From an uncultured Alphaproteobacteria bacterium (lineage in GTDB: Bacteria; Pseudomonadota; Alphaproteobacteria; RF32; CAG-239): 64,000 nt of DNA. The first letter of the stretch is position 1, and each line of letters begins with the position of its first letter. Positions 35,141 through 43,565 of this stretch are shown here, one piece after another. The notes beneath the pieces are model-generated. The model had not been told where the DNA came from, did no database searches, and was given only the letters and a program-made list of their open reading frames with translations. The stretch lies in assembly GCA_934254585.1 (NCBI GenBank), contig CAKQLF010000002.1, forward strand, positions 1 to 64,000, in the 5' to 3' direction. The translations under genes were made by a program, and so were the position numbers.

Positions 35141-35169
35141 TTGACAAGGAACAAAAAATAGAGTATCTA
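35141..35169 (+). promoter_or_regulatory. Promoter of the initiator tRNA
   Basis: TTGACA, 17 bases, TATCTA, 18 bases before the tRNA 5' end. Confidence 0.65.
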
Positions 35170-35187
35170 AATGTATGTCAATGCAAT

Positions 35188-35264
<77 letters not shown>

Positions 35265-35273
35265 ATAAAACAG

Positions 35274-35303
35274 AAAAGTCACCTTTAGGGTGGCTTTTTT
35301 TGG
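35274..35303 (+). terminator. Terminator after tRNA-fMet
   Basis: Stem AAGTCACC / GGTGGCTT (one G:T pair), loop of about 5 bases, then T-rich. Another perfect hairpin without a T tail (TGAACCGAC / GTCGGTTCA) follows at 35325-35348. The rest of the 285 bases to the next gene is AT-rich and shows nothing else. Confidence 0.8.
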
Positions 35304-35549
35304 TTTATATGTGTTGCAAGTAGTTGAACCGACGAAAAAGTCGGTTCATCGTCAAAGTGTGGGCAGAGTAAAAAAGTTATAAAAAAATACCTTTATAATA
35401 AAACAGTGCTTATTTAAATGCTTTCAGGCTACAAGGTATATTATATCCGTTTATAAACAATCATTTGGTAAATAGTAACAACCTCTTGCGCTTTTAAATT
35501 CCGCAACCTAACTAAACAATATAAATCTTATTTTAGAAAAGGAGCAGAA

Positions 35550-35723
35550 ATGGATTTTATGGATTTCATTCATGAAATTTCAAATACCAATTCGCCACTT
35601 TACAAAGATGTATCTGATTGGACAAATGCTGATTTAGCAAATGCGTATAATTCACCCCTTTACAAATACAATAAAAAGTTGCAAGATAAAACTCGTGAAT
35701 ACATACAAACAAAATGGAAATAA
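35550..35723 (+). CDS. Small hypothetical protein with NSPLYK repeat
   Basis: 57 residues starting MDFMDFIHEISNTNSPLYK, with an AAGGAGCAG SD 3 bases before the ATG. The hexapeptide NSPLYK occurs twice (about residues 14-19 and 34-39), embedded in a duplicated stretch, and the DNA around both copies is similar. Soluble. 16 bases after its stop comes a membrane-protein gene with its own SD, so the two are probably co-expressed. Not recognised. Confidence 0.6.
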   Translation: MDFMDFIHEISNTNSPLYKDVSDWTNADLANAYNSPLYKYNKKLQDKTREYIQTKWK

Positions 35724-35739
35724 AAAAGAGAGGAGCCTA

Positions 35740-36084
35740 ATGCCGAAATTTGGAAATAAATTAATAGATGTCGCAAAATTTTGGATATACTGGATTATAG
35801 TCGTTACACTAACGATAGGGTTATTCTTTGCTTTGCTGGAAAATGCTCACTTTGAAGGAAAAGATTTGGAATTTTATTTAGAGCATAAAGAGACTTTAAG
35901 ATATAACTTTCGGATATTTGCCGTTATATCATTTGTGTTAACTTATCTATTAGCTAATCCGCTGATAAATCGTTTTTATAAAAATAAAACTTTAAGTTTC
36001 GGGAAACGGCTTTTATGGCAGACTTTAATTTATTTTTTGATGTTGATAACAATCGTAATATTTTTTATCTTGTTTTGTGCCTAA
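35740..36084 (+). CDS. Small integral membrane protein
   Basis: 114 residues from the ATG at 35740 (AGGAG 4 bases upstream; the frame is open further up but through the preceding small gene). Three hydrophobic helices at about 13-33, 57-77 and 92-112, with short charged loops. Not recognised. It is translated just after the 57-residue protein and ends before a shared convergent terminator. Confidence 0.6.
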   Translation: MPKFGNKLIDVAKFWIYWIIVVTLTIGLFFALLENAHFEGKDLEFYLEHKETLRYNFRIFAVISFVLTYLLANPLINRFYKNKTLSFGKRLLWQTLIYFLMLITIVIFFILFCA

Positions 36085-36129
36085 AATAAATTTAATGGTC
36101 TGAGATTATTAAAAATATCGCAATTACAT

Positions 36130-36176
36130 ACAAAAAAAATACCGCTGTTTTCTAATAAACAACGGTATTTGGTTTT
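36130..36176. terminator. Convergent terminator
   Basis: Stem AAATACCG / CGGTATTT with further inner pairing (GTTT/AAAC), flanked by an A run and a T-rich side. Confidence 0.75.
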
Positions 36177-36177
36177 G

Positions 36178-37116
36178 TTAATCCTTTAGAAAAGGATTTG
36201 TCATCACAGTACAATAGTTATGAACAAAGCCGCATTTTTCGTCGGCAATTCTAAACTTTGGTGCCATTTGCGTAAAAAGCCTACTTTTTTCTTTCAGAAT
36301 TTCACAGCAGCTCACTAAATCTATTTTTTGATTACGTTTATAAGCCAATATTTCCAACGTTTTCAAAAATATATGAACAGGCTTCATCAAATTCAGATTT
36401 TGGGGAATTTGCCGCAAAACATCGTCCAACGTAATCTTTTTTTCAGCAATATCCGCCGAAATTGCACTCACCTCTTCCGATATGCTTTTGATTAAGTGCT
36501 GCGTATGAATATAAGCAACATCATTTTTAGCATCTCTTGCCAATACATTGTTTAAAAGCTCTGAAGAATATTTATACAAATTACTACAAGAGTCTTCATT
36601 CATTTTTTCACCAAACAGATAGGCCTCAAAACCAACCTGACGAGCCTTGTCCAAATCGGCGATTTCCGGCTGCACCGTATTAGGATTGACAGCCAAGCAC
36701 ACCGGCAGCATTAGAGGCAGTTTATCACGGTAAAAATGCAACAAAGTCGCATAGGCGTCCAAAGGCTTATCCGGTTTAGTCAACACAGCGCAGTCCCAAT
36801 CAATATAGGTTTGCAAAAGTTGTTGCACTTTATTTTGCGGATAGTCAACGTGATGCGACTGATGTTTTCTATGCCAAACCTGAATTTGTTTTTCATTCAT
36901 CAGTGGCAACAAATAAAGCACAAGTTTATCACAATCGTGCATCAATCCGGACAATGATGTTCGTCCTGTAAGATAGTGTTCACGTTCCAAAAAAGCCAAC
37001 TTATGTTCCAAAGTATATGCCTCAGATGGTAAACGCCACGGACCTTCAGATTTCCATTTGTTGCTAACTTGTTTCAAAACTTTTTGTAAAGTACTGTTTA
37101 AAAAATGTATAGCCAT
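36178..37116 (-). CDS. Hypothetical protein with a histidine-rich HD-like N-terminal domain
   Basis: 312 residues. Residues about 37-100 hold a His/Asp pattern (EHKLAFLEREHYLTG, LMHDCDKLVLYLLP, WHRKHQSHHVDYPQN) that looks like a small HD-type metal-binding domain, such as DUF5662. The remaining 200 residues are helical without recognised motifs. No signal peptide. The family assignment is tentative. It lies divergently upstream of the invertase gene, 141 bases from the attenuator-like hairpin. Confidence 0.5.
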   Translation of the reverse strand: MAIHFLNSTLQKVLKQVSNKWKSEGPWRLPSEAYTLEHKLAFLEREHYLTGRTSLSGLMHDCDKLVLYLLPLMNEKQIQVWHRKHQSHHVDYPQNKVQQLLQTYIDWDCAVLTKPDKPLDAYATLLHFYRDKLPLMLPVCLAVNPNTVQPEIADLDKARQVGFEAYLFGEKMNEDSCSNLYKYSSELLNNVLARDAKNDVAYIHTQHLIKSISEEVSAISADIAEKKITLDDVLRQIPQNLNLMKPVHIFLKTLEILAYKRNQKIDLVSCCEILKEKSRLFTQMAPKFRIADEKCGFVHNYCTVMTNPFLKD

Positions 37117-37257
37117 AAATATAAAAAATTAAAAATTAAAAAACACAGGTACACTACAAAAAAACAAAGAAAGAGTCAATAATTTTCTTTATTTTCGCAT
37201 TGTGAATAAATAAAAAGCCAATTAACCTTAATAACTCAATATATGATGAAATGTACG

Positions 37258-37292
37258 CCTCTCATTAGCGATAATGGGAGGTTCTTTTTTTG
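37258..37292 (+). terminator. Terminator or attenuator just before the invertase gene
   Basis: Ten-base stem CCTCTCATTA / TAATGGGAGG (one T:G pair), GCGA tetraloop, then TTCTTTTTTT. It lies 23 bases upstream of the invertase start, between any promoter and the gene. No plus-strand gene lies immediately upstream that would need terminating, so attenuation is possible. Confidence 0.7.
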
Positions 37293-37314
37293 TATTTAAA
37301 TGGAGAAAAATAAG

Positions 37315-37911
37315 ATGATATACGGATATTTAAGAGTTTCAACCGACAAACAAACTTTGGAAAATCAAAAATTTGAAATTAACAATTTTTGCGAAAATGA
37401 AAATATTCAAATTGAAAAATGGGTAACCGAAACCATTAGCGGAACCAAGGATTTTGAAAAACGAAAACTCGGAAAATTACTAAAAAAGCTCAGAAAAAAT
37501 GATATTCTGATATGTTCGGAAATTTCGCGTTTAGGACGTAATTTGTTGCAAATTATGACAATCCTGAATATTTGTATGAAAAAAGAGGTTCAGGTTTGGA
37601 CCATAAAAGACAATTATCGTTTGGGTAAGGATATCCAAAGTAAAGTTCTGGCTTTTGCCTTTTCGCTCTCGGCTGAAATTGAACGAAATTTAATTAGTCA
37701 ACGCACCAAAGAAGCCCTCGCCCGCCTTAAAGCTAACGGGAAAAAATTAGGACGCGTTTATGGCAGTAAAAACAAAAAACATATTTTGGACGGCAAAGAA
37801 CAAAGCGTCTTAAAACTTATCCACAAAGGCGTGCCTAAAACACAGGTAGCCAAAATTCACGGCGTCAGCATTTATACAATCTATGAATTTTTGAAAAATA
37901 AAGACCTTTGA
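37315..37911 (+). CDS. Serine recombinase, Mpi-type DNA invertase
   Basis: 198 residues from the ATG at 37315 (GGAGA about 9 bases upstream; an in-frame ATG at 37300 is possible). The resolvase/invertase catalytic domain is intact: Arg7 and nucleophile Ser9 in GYLRVSTDKQ, Arg72 and Arg75 in SRLGRNLLQ, and the long E-helix (EIERNLISQRTKEALARL). A C-terminal helix-turn-helix follows (about 150-195). The N-terminus closely resembles Bacteroides Mpi, which inverts many promoters genome-wide. The small size fits an invertase rather than a phage integrase. Candidate targets are the dyad pairs at 15777 and 60244. Confidence 0.9.
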   Translation: MIYGYLRVSTDKQTLENQKFEINNFCENENIQIEKWVTETISGTKDFEKRKLGKLLKKLRKNDILICSEISRLGRNLLQIMTILNICMKKEVQVWTIKDNYRLGKDIQSKVLAFAFSLSAEIERNLISQRTKEALARLKANGKKLGRVYGSKNKKHILDGKEQSVLKLIHKGVPKTQVAKIHGVSIYTIYEFLKNKDL

Positions 37912-37960
37912 AGCATTGGAAAATTCTTCAATACAACAAATTTATCCCCATTTAGAATTA

Positions 37961-38103
37961 AAGGTTCGTTTGACACACATATTTGCTGAGATATGCTGTT
38001 AAAATGCAGAATACTTTGATATTTAAATAATTTTTTTGTACTAAAACTAGAATTACCATTGACTCACATTTAGGTTTAATTGTATAAGATATAAACGAAC
38101 CTT
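37961..38103. repeat. Inverted repeat around the promoter of the dead recombinase
   Basis: AAGGTTCGTTT (37961-37971) and AAACGAACCTT (38093-38103), extended to about 14 of 15 matches, bound 143 bp. Inside, TTGACT, 18 bases, TATAAG (38059-38088) points to the gene at 38132. It could be an operator pair or another invertible segment. Confidence 0.5.
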
Positions 38104-38131
38104 AAATGCTAATAACTTTGAGCCTATAGAG

Positions 38132-38731
38132 ATGATAGTTGGTTGTATAAATAACAATAAAAAGAACGTTGATGCCGAGACACAACGTAAGGTTATTAGT
38201 GACTATGCACTTGCCAATGGTTTGCTTATTGATGCTTTTTACACCTATGACCATGTGTCGCAACTGGTAGATAGTTTTCAGATTACCGGACACATCGTAC
38301 TTTTTGCCAACATTGTAAGTATTGGCGAAAATTTGGCTCAAGTTAAAGATAATCTACGTCTTTTACTCTCTAAGAAGTTAAAAATCATCAGCATTAAAGA
38401 AAATATGATTTTAGAATCGGATAAAAACGCAGATTTTTTATTACAAGGCTTGGAGCTAACTTTAGACATTCTAAGCAGTATGAAATCTGTAATATCTAAA
38501 CGAGCTTTGGCAAATAAAAAAGAACAAGGTTACAAATTGGGACGCAAAGGAAGTAAAAATAAAAAATATATCTGGAATGGCAAAGAAGATGAAATTAAGC
38601 GGAAACTACTTGCCGGAGTAAGCCGTAAGCAAGTTGCCAAAGACGCGGAAATGTCTATCTTTTCGCTTTATAATTACATCAAACAAACACCGGAACTTAA
38701 ACAAGCTTTATGGGGTAAAAACGATGACTAA
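38132..38731 (+). CDS. Catalytically dead serine-recombinase paralogue
   Basis: 199 residues that align end to end with the Mpi-type invertase 220 bases upstream, most clearly in the C-terminal DNA-binding part (YKLGRKGSKNKKYIWNGKED versus KKLGRVYGSKNKKHILDGKE). All four catalytic positions are lost: Arg7 and Ser9 are Asn7 and Asn9, and the positions of Arg72 and Arg75 are Ser63 and Glu66. The protein is otherwise intact and uninterrupted, so it is probably a retained regulator (DNA-binding antagonist or partner of the active invertase). The start lacks a strong SD. The glycan operon follows on the same strand after two hairpins. Confidence 0.75.
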   Translation: MIVGCINNNKKNVDAETQRKVISDYALANGLLIDAFYTYDHVSQLVDSFQITGHIVLFANIVSIGENLAQVKDNLRLLLSKKLKIISIKENMILESDKNADFLLQGLELTLDILSSMKSVISKRALANKKEQGYKLGRKGSKNKKYIWNGKEDEIKRKLLAGVSRKQVAKDAEMSIFSLYNYIKQTPELKQALWGKNDD

Positions 38732-38771
38732 AGTTTATACTATAGAGCTTAAATATAAAATTACACGCTTC

Positions 38772-38826
38772 CTATGTAGGACTTGTTACATAGTTTCCGC
38801 ACCGATATTTCGCAAGTCGGTGCGAA
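38772..38826 (+). promoter_or_regulatory. Two hairpins before the glycan operon
   Basis: CTATGTA / TACATAG (38772-38778 with 38787-38793) and CGCACCGA / TCGGTGCG (38798-38805 with 38817-38824). Neither is followed by a T run, so they are not standard terminators. They end 21 bases before the first start codon. Confidence 0.5.
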
Positions 38827-38847
38827 ATAACCATATTGGAGTAAGAT

Positions 38848-40389
38848 ATGAACGATACATTTGATACAAACAAAAAGATAAAATATATCATAGTTCAAGC
38901 GGGTGGTCGTGGTTCAAGATTAGAAACTCTAACCACAAACAAGCCTAAAGCCCTAGTTCCTGTTGATAATCTACCAATGATTTTTCACTTGTTTAAACGC
39001 TATCCGAATGCAAAATTTAAGGTAATTGCCGATTATCAAAAAGAAACTATGAAACGCTATTTACGCGCCTTTGCGACTGTTGATTATGAAGTTATTGACG
39101 CTAATAAAAAAGGTACTTGTTCTGGAATTGCGAATGCATTAGAAACAATTCCTGACAACGAACCGTTTATGTTAATTTGGTGTGATTTAATTCTTTCCAA
39201 CATTGTTGGTATGCCTAATGATATTCAGCAAAATTATTTAGGAATTTCCAAAGATTTTGAGTGCCGTTGGTCATATCATAATAACAACTTCAAAGAAGAG
39301 GCTTCTAAAGAAAACGGAGTTGCTGGACTATTCTTATTTAAAAATAAACAACAAATAGAAGGCGTGCCAGAGGAAGGCGAATTTGTAAAATGGTTGGCTA
39401 ATAAGAACCTATCATTTGAGCGGCTTAATATGTTTGGCGGCTTGGAAATAGGTACAATGCTTTCATATTTTCAAAATGAATTGAACAAACCTAAATGCAG
39501 ACCATTTAACAAAATGGAATTTAAAGGTGATATTGTACTTAAATATCCATTGGATGAACAAGGTCGTAAATTGGCAGAAGATGAAATCTTATGGTATAAA
39601 AAAGTGATTGAGCTTGGCTATACCAATATTCCGAAAATTTATGGTTTTGACCCATTAGTTATGGAAAAAATTAAAGGCAACAACATCTATGAATACGCCT
39701 TTTTAACAAAGGGATTTAAAAGGGCTTTATTGAAAAAGGTTATTGAAGCTCTTGATAAGTTACATAAATTATTACCGCCAATACCTGCAAATCAGGAAGA
39801 CTGTGAAGATAATTACCTGACTAAAACATTTAAGCGTTTGGAAAAAGTGCGTGATTTAGTACCCTTCGCACAAGATGAGATTGTAACAATAAACGGAATT
39901 AAATGTACTAACATTTTTGCTATTAAAGAAAAAATAGCTACAGAAATGCGGCAAATGTATCCTGAAAGTTTTTATTTGACCCACGGAGACTGTACTTTTC
40001 ATAATATGATGATAGAAACTGATGGTGTTCGACCGGTATTATTAGATCCGCGAGGGTATTTTGGTAAAACAAAACTTTATGGTGATATTGATTACGATTG
40101 GGCTAAACTATATTATTCAGTAGTTGGCGATTACGACCAATTCAATCGTAAAAATTTTTCATTGGAAATAAATCAAAATAATGTCGAACTGGAAATAGTT
40201 TCTAACAACTGGAAGAACCTTGAACAGGATTTCTTTGAGTTAATCGGCGCAAATCCTCGTAAAATAAAACTGCTACACGCCATTATTTGGCTGAGTCTGA
40301 CCACATACGCTTGGGAAGACTATGATGCTATTTGCGGGGCATTTTACAAAGGATTGTTAGAGTTGCAAAGGTATTTGGATGATGAATAA
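38848..40389 (+). CDS. Fused sugar nucleotidyltransferase and APH-like kinase
   Basis: 513 residues with two domains. Residues about 10-225 form an NTP_transferase: IIVQAGGRGSRLETLTTNKP is the nucleotide-binding G-rich loop and WCDLILS the metal-binding region. Residues about 245-510 form an aminoglycoside/choline-kinase-like domain with LTHGDCTFHNMM (catalytic loop) and VLLDPRGYFG (metal Asp). Such fusions make a phosphorylated compound and then activate it as an NDP derivative for surface glycans. The substrate is unknown. A TTGGAG SD precedes the ATG. It overlaps the HAD gene by 11 bases. First gene of the glycan operon. Confidence 0.8.
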   Translation: MNDTFDTNKKIKYIIVQAGGRGSRLETLTTNKPKALVPVDNLPMIFHLFKRYPNAKFKVIADYQKETMKRYLRAFATVDYEVIDANKKGTCSGIANALETIPDNEPFMLIWCDLILSNIVGMPNDIQQNYLGISKDFECRWSYHNNNFKEEASKENGVAGLFLFKNKQQIEGVPEEGEFVKWLANKNLSFERLNMFGGLEIGTMLSYFQNELNKPKCRPFNKMEFKGDIVLKYPLDEQGRKLAEDEILWYKKVIELGYTNIPKIYGFDPLVMEKIKGNNIYEYAFLTKGFKRALLKKVIEALDKLHKLLPPIPANQEDCEDNYLTKTFKRLEKVRDLVPFAQDEIVTINGIKCTNIFAIKEKIATEMRQMYPESFYLTHGDCTFHNMMIETDGVRPVLLDPRGYFGKTKLYGDIDYDWAKLYYSVVGDYDQFNRKNFSLEINQNNVELEIVSNNWKNLEQDFFELIGANPRKIKLLHAIIWLSLTTYAWEDYDAICGAFYKGLLELQRYLDDE

Positions 40390-40756
40390 ACAGCTTATTA
40401 TATCAGCATTGCTACATACTTGGATTTTGGATGTAGATGGTACAATATGCGTGCATAACGGCTATAAAAACGGCGAAGATTCGTTATTAGACGGTGTGAA
40501 AGAATTTTTTGCACAAATTCCTGCAGAAGATATGATTATTTTTATAACTTCGCGAAAAATTGAAGAAAAAGCTAATTTAGAAAATTTTTTAGCGAAAAAC
40601 GGTCTGCGTTTTAATCATATTATTTTTGATGCACCAATGGGTGAACGTATTTTAATAAACGATGACAAACCATCTGGTTTGAAAATGACGTACGCATTAG
40701 ATAAAAAACGAGATGAACCTTTGATTACCAACATTTTTATAGATAGGGACCTGTAA
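40379..40756 (+). CDS. Small HAD-like phosphatase
   Basis: 125 residues. HAD motif I is LDVDGTICVH (nucleophile and acid Asp), motif II is FITSRK, and the acidic motif is INDDKPSG. It is shorter than most HAD enzymes and has no cap domain, like the HAD domain fused to the nucleotidyltransferase at 43566. It probably dephosphorylates a sugar or polyol phosphate intermediate. Translationally coupled to the gene before it (overlap of 11 bases); the next gene starts one base after its stop. Confidence 0.8.
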   Translation: MMNKQLIISALLHTWILDVDGTICVHNGYKNGEDSLLDGVKEFFAQIPAEDMIIFITSRKIEEKANLENFLAKNGLRFNHIIFDAPMGERILINDDKPSGLKMTYALDKKRDEPLITNIFIDRDL

Positions 40757-40757
40757 A

Positions 40758-41765
40758 ATGTTTGTATTTACTAAAAGCACTTCTACTCAACTGACAGAAT
40801 ATAAAATGTGCGGTATGCCGATTTTAAAAATTAAAAACACCGAAACAAGTATCAAAAAGTATTTTTTAGGAATACAGTTTAAGTGTATACATAAGTCTGC
40901 AGAACAAATAAATAGTTCATTTTATAAATATTTTTCTCAATTATATCCCTATGAAAAAGCGACAAATGTTCAAGTCATCTTAAATCATATTGGCGAAGCA
41001 GTTATATATGCACGAACTTTACCATTCTGGCTGAAAAAAGACTCCATAGTTGTTGCAACACTCAAATCTCATTCAGAAATCTTCAAAATGTTTGCGCCAG
41101 AACAAAAAGTATTGCTCGTAGATAGAAAAAAATATCCGGTGCGTTTAGAAACTAGTTTTTCAAAAAATGGGCAAAACTTTACTGCAGTATTATTCGATGA
41201 AAAATTGAGAGAAATGAATGATTCTCATCTCAGTTTTTGGAAAAACTGGGAAAAATATCTTAATGCTGATTTCACAAAGCTAAAATTTTCTAAAGCTTTA
41301 ATAAGCGAACAAGACAGACAAAATGTGCAAGAAAAACTACGGCAAAAAGGTTTAAATCTACAAAATTTGGTATTGTTTTTTCCAAAAGCACAAAGCATTG
41401 ATAATATGCCACCAGTTTTCTGGAAAAATCTAGAAAAAAAATTAAGACAACGTGGTTTTGAGATTTTGTATAACTCAAATGAATTTTCTTTAGCAGAAAT
41501 TTATGTTCTGGCAAAAAAAGTTAAAGCAATAATCGGAATGCGTTCTGGTGTGTTTGATATGTTGTGTGAGTTAAAAACCCCGCAATTTGTGATTTATGGT
41601 CATAACAGTTATCACAATGATTTGCAGCCTATGTATTCGTTATTTAATTTTCCATTTGCATCACAAAACAACATATTTGAATACAATAACTTGAATGAAA
41701 ATGCTGATGAAATTTTGGATGATATTTTGAAACATATTACTAAGGAGGGTAATAATGGACTTTGA
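40758..41765 (+). CDS. Glycosyltransferase-like protein (GT9-like C-terminal part)
   Basis: 335 residues. The C-terminal half resembles a heptosyltransferase-type Rossmann domain: NLVLFFPKAQSIDNMPPVFW, then LAKKVKAIIGMRSGVFDML, a pattern shared with the C-terminus of the 44628 protein (AQKAKCIISLRSGFVELL). The N-terminal half is not recognised. It probably transfers a sugar to the surface glycan. It overlaps the isomerase gene by 11 bases. Confidence 0.6.
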   Translation: MFVFTKSTSTQLTEYKMCGMPILKIKNTETSIKKYFLGIQFKCIHKSAEQINSSFYKYFSQLYPYEKATNVQVILNHIGEAVIYARTLPFWLKKDSIVVATLKSHSEIFKMFAPEQKVLLVDRKKYPVRLETSFSKNGQNFTAVLFDEKLREMNDSHLSFWKNWEKYLNADFTKLKFSKALISEQDRQNVQEKLRQKGLNLQNLVLFFPKAQSIDNMPPVFWKNLEKKLRQRGFEILYNSNEFSLAEIYVLAKKVKAIIGMRSGVFDMLCELKTPQFVIYGHNSYHNDLQPMYSLFNFPFASQNNIFEYNNLNENADEILDDILKHITKEGNNGL

Positions 41766-42714
41766 GTTTGATAAAAAAATCGCTATTGATACGGTAAATA
41801 AAGAAATTGACACATTGATAAAACTACGTGACAATTTATCTCCGGTATTAACAGAAGTGCTTGAAGTTATGCAAAAGGCTACAGGACGAATAATTATTAC
41901 CGGTATGGGAAAATCCGGTCATATTGGGCGAAAAATTGCCGCATCTTTAGCTTCAACTGGTACGCCGTCATTTTTTGTACACCCTGCTGAAGCCAGCCAC
42001 GGAGATTTGGGAATGATTACTCCTAAAGACGTAGTAATAGCCATTTCCAATAGTGGAGAAGCAAAAGAATTAGTGGATATTGTAAATTATTGCAAACGTT
42101 ACGGTGTGCCGTTAATCGGAATGACTAAAAATCCAGAAAGTTCATTGGGCAAAGCTGCTGATTATATTTTGCTATTGCCAGATAATGGCGAGGCTTGTCC
42201 TTTGGGATTGGCACCTACAAATTCAACCACTGCCACATTGGTAATGGGTGATATTTTAACAACAGATTTGATGGCCAGACGCCAGTTTACGGCAGCAGAC
42301 TTTAAAGCTCGCCATCCTGGCGGAAAATTAGGCTCTATTTTACAAAAAGTCGCTGATTTAATGCATTCAGGAAATAATATTCCGCTGGTTTCTGAAAATG
42401 ACTTTATGGATAAAGCTCTTCTAGAAATGACATCTAAAATGTTGGGTTGCGTTGGTATTGTTGATAAAAAAGGTGATTTATTAGGAATTATTACCGATGG
42501 TGATTTGCGACGGGCAATGAATATGCAGCTGATATTTAAATCTGTGCAAGATATAATGACAAAATCTCCGAAAACCATTACTAAAGATGCTCTTGTGGCT
42601 GAAGCAGTTAAAAAGATGAATGATAATCACATAACTTGCTTATTTGTAGTTGAAGATAAAAAGCCAATCGGTGTAATTCACATTCACGATTGCTTAAACG
42701 CCGGAGTAGCTTGA
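41755..42714 (+). CDS. Arabinose-5-phosphate isomerase (KdsD/KpsF/GutQ family)
   Basis: 319 residues, standard length. The SIS domain (about 40-180) contains TGMGKSGHIGRKIAASLAST and HPAEASHGDLGMI, with the catalytic His in the latter; two CBS domains follow (about 205-318, MTKSPKTITKDALVAEAV). It converts ribulose-5-P to arabinose-5-P, the first step to Kdo. Its place inside the glycan operon resembles KpsF in capsule loci; kdsA lies separately at 50097. It could serve lipid A-Kdo, capsule Kdo or both. Confidence 0.93.
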   Translation: MDFEFDKKIAIDTVNKEIDTLIKLRDNLSPVLTEVLEVMQKATGRIIITGMGKSGHIGRKIAASLASTGTPSFFVHPAEASHGDLGMITPKDVVIAISNSGEAKELVDIVNYCKRYGVPLIGMTKNPESSLGKAADYILLLPDNGEACPLGLAPTNSTTATLVMGDILTTDLMARRQFTAADFKARHPGGKLGSILQKVADLMHSGNNIPLVSENDFMDKALLEMTSKMLGCVGIVDKKGDLLGIITDGDLRRAMNMQLIFKSVQDIMTKSPKTITKDALVAEAVKKMNDNHITCLFVVEDKKPIGVIHIHDCLNAGVA

Positions 42715-43565
42715 TGGTTGACATTGTCAAACACTTATCAGGACACTCAGGATGTGCAGTAGATTTATGCCGTGACGGCGAGGAAATATTTGTACGAAAA
42801 TCTTCAGGCTCTGAAGAATATAGCCGGCGGCTAAAAAAGCAATTTATCAAGCAGAAAAAATTTTCGCTGTCCACGGTGCAAACACCTCCAATATTGAAAT
42901 ATGGAACGGATAAAGACGGAATTTTTTGGTTTGATATGGAGTTTGTCAATGGGATAACTTTAGCAGAATATATGCATAGCATAAAGGTTAAAGAAATAGT
43001 TGATTTGATGAAAGTTTTGTTTTCATCGTTAATGATAAAAGATGGAAAAGTTAACCATAAAGCCAACGAATTGTTTGGAGCAAAAATAAACTCGTTAAAA
43101 AAGAAATTAGGAACAGAAAATCCATTATTAAAACAAGCTTTTTCTAAGTTAGAAAATTTTGATTTTAAACAGATACCTCAAACCCATTGTTGTGGAGATT
43201 TGACTCTGGAAAACATAATATTAGCCCCTACCGGAAAAATATATCTAATTGACTTATTAGATTCTTTTTATAATTCATGGATGGTGGACGTTGCTAAACT
43301 TCTGCAAGATATAGATTTAGGCTGGTCATATCGTCACATAAAACGCGATTATAACCTAAATTTACGTTTAGGCATAGCAAAGCAAGCATTGATAGAGGAT
43401 ATTCTACAGCTGGAGAACGGTAAATCACTGCTTAGAAATATTTATTATGTTTTGCTTCTAAATGTTTTGCGAATTTATCCATATACCCACGATGAAGAAA
43501 CGATGAATTTTTTGAATGAAGCTACCGAAAAAGTTTTAAATACAATAGAAAGTATGGAGGAGTAA
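42714..43565 (+). CDS. APH-like phosphotransferase
   Basis: 283 residues from the ATG at 42714, which overlaps the isomerase stop by one base (TGATG; GGAG 7 bases upstream). The kinase-like catalytic loop is CCGDLTLENIIL (Gly-Asp-Leu in place of His-Gly-Asp) and the metal site is YLIDLLDSFYN. The first residues (SGHSGCAVDLCRDG) look like a P-loop-like lobe. It is related to the kinase domain of the 38848 protein. It probably phosphorylates a sugar or polyol for the glycan. The next gene starts directly after its stop. Confidence 0.7.
   Translation: MVDIVKHLSGHSGCAVDLCRDGEEIFVRKSSGSEEYSRRLKKQFIKQKKFSLSTVQTPPILKYGTDKDGIFWFDMEFVNGITLAEYMHSIKVKEIVDLMKVLFSSLMIKDGKVNHKANELFGAKINSLKKKLGTENPLLKQAFSKLENFDFKQIPQTHCCGDLTLENIILAPTGKIYLIDLLDSFYNSWMVDVAKLLQDIDLGWSYRHIKRDYNLNLRLGIAKQALIEDILQLENGKSLLRNIYYVLLLNVLRIYPYTHDEETMNFLNEATEKVLNTIESMEE

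Noticed and set aside
35325..35348. Possible att site: GTCGGTTCA hairpin repeating part of the tRNA T arm
   Set aside because: Only 9 bases are shared with the tRNA, the recombinases nearby are of the invertase and not the integrase type, and no element boundaries are visible.
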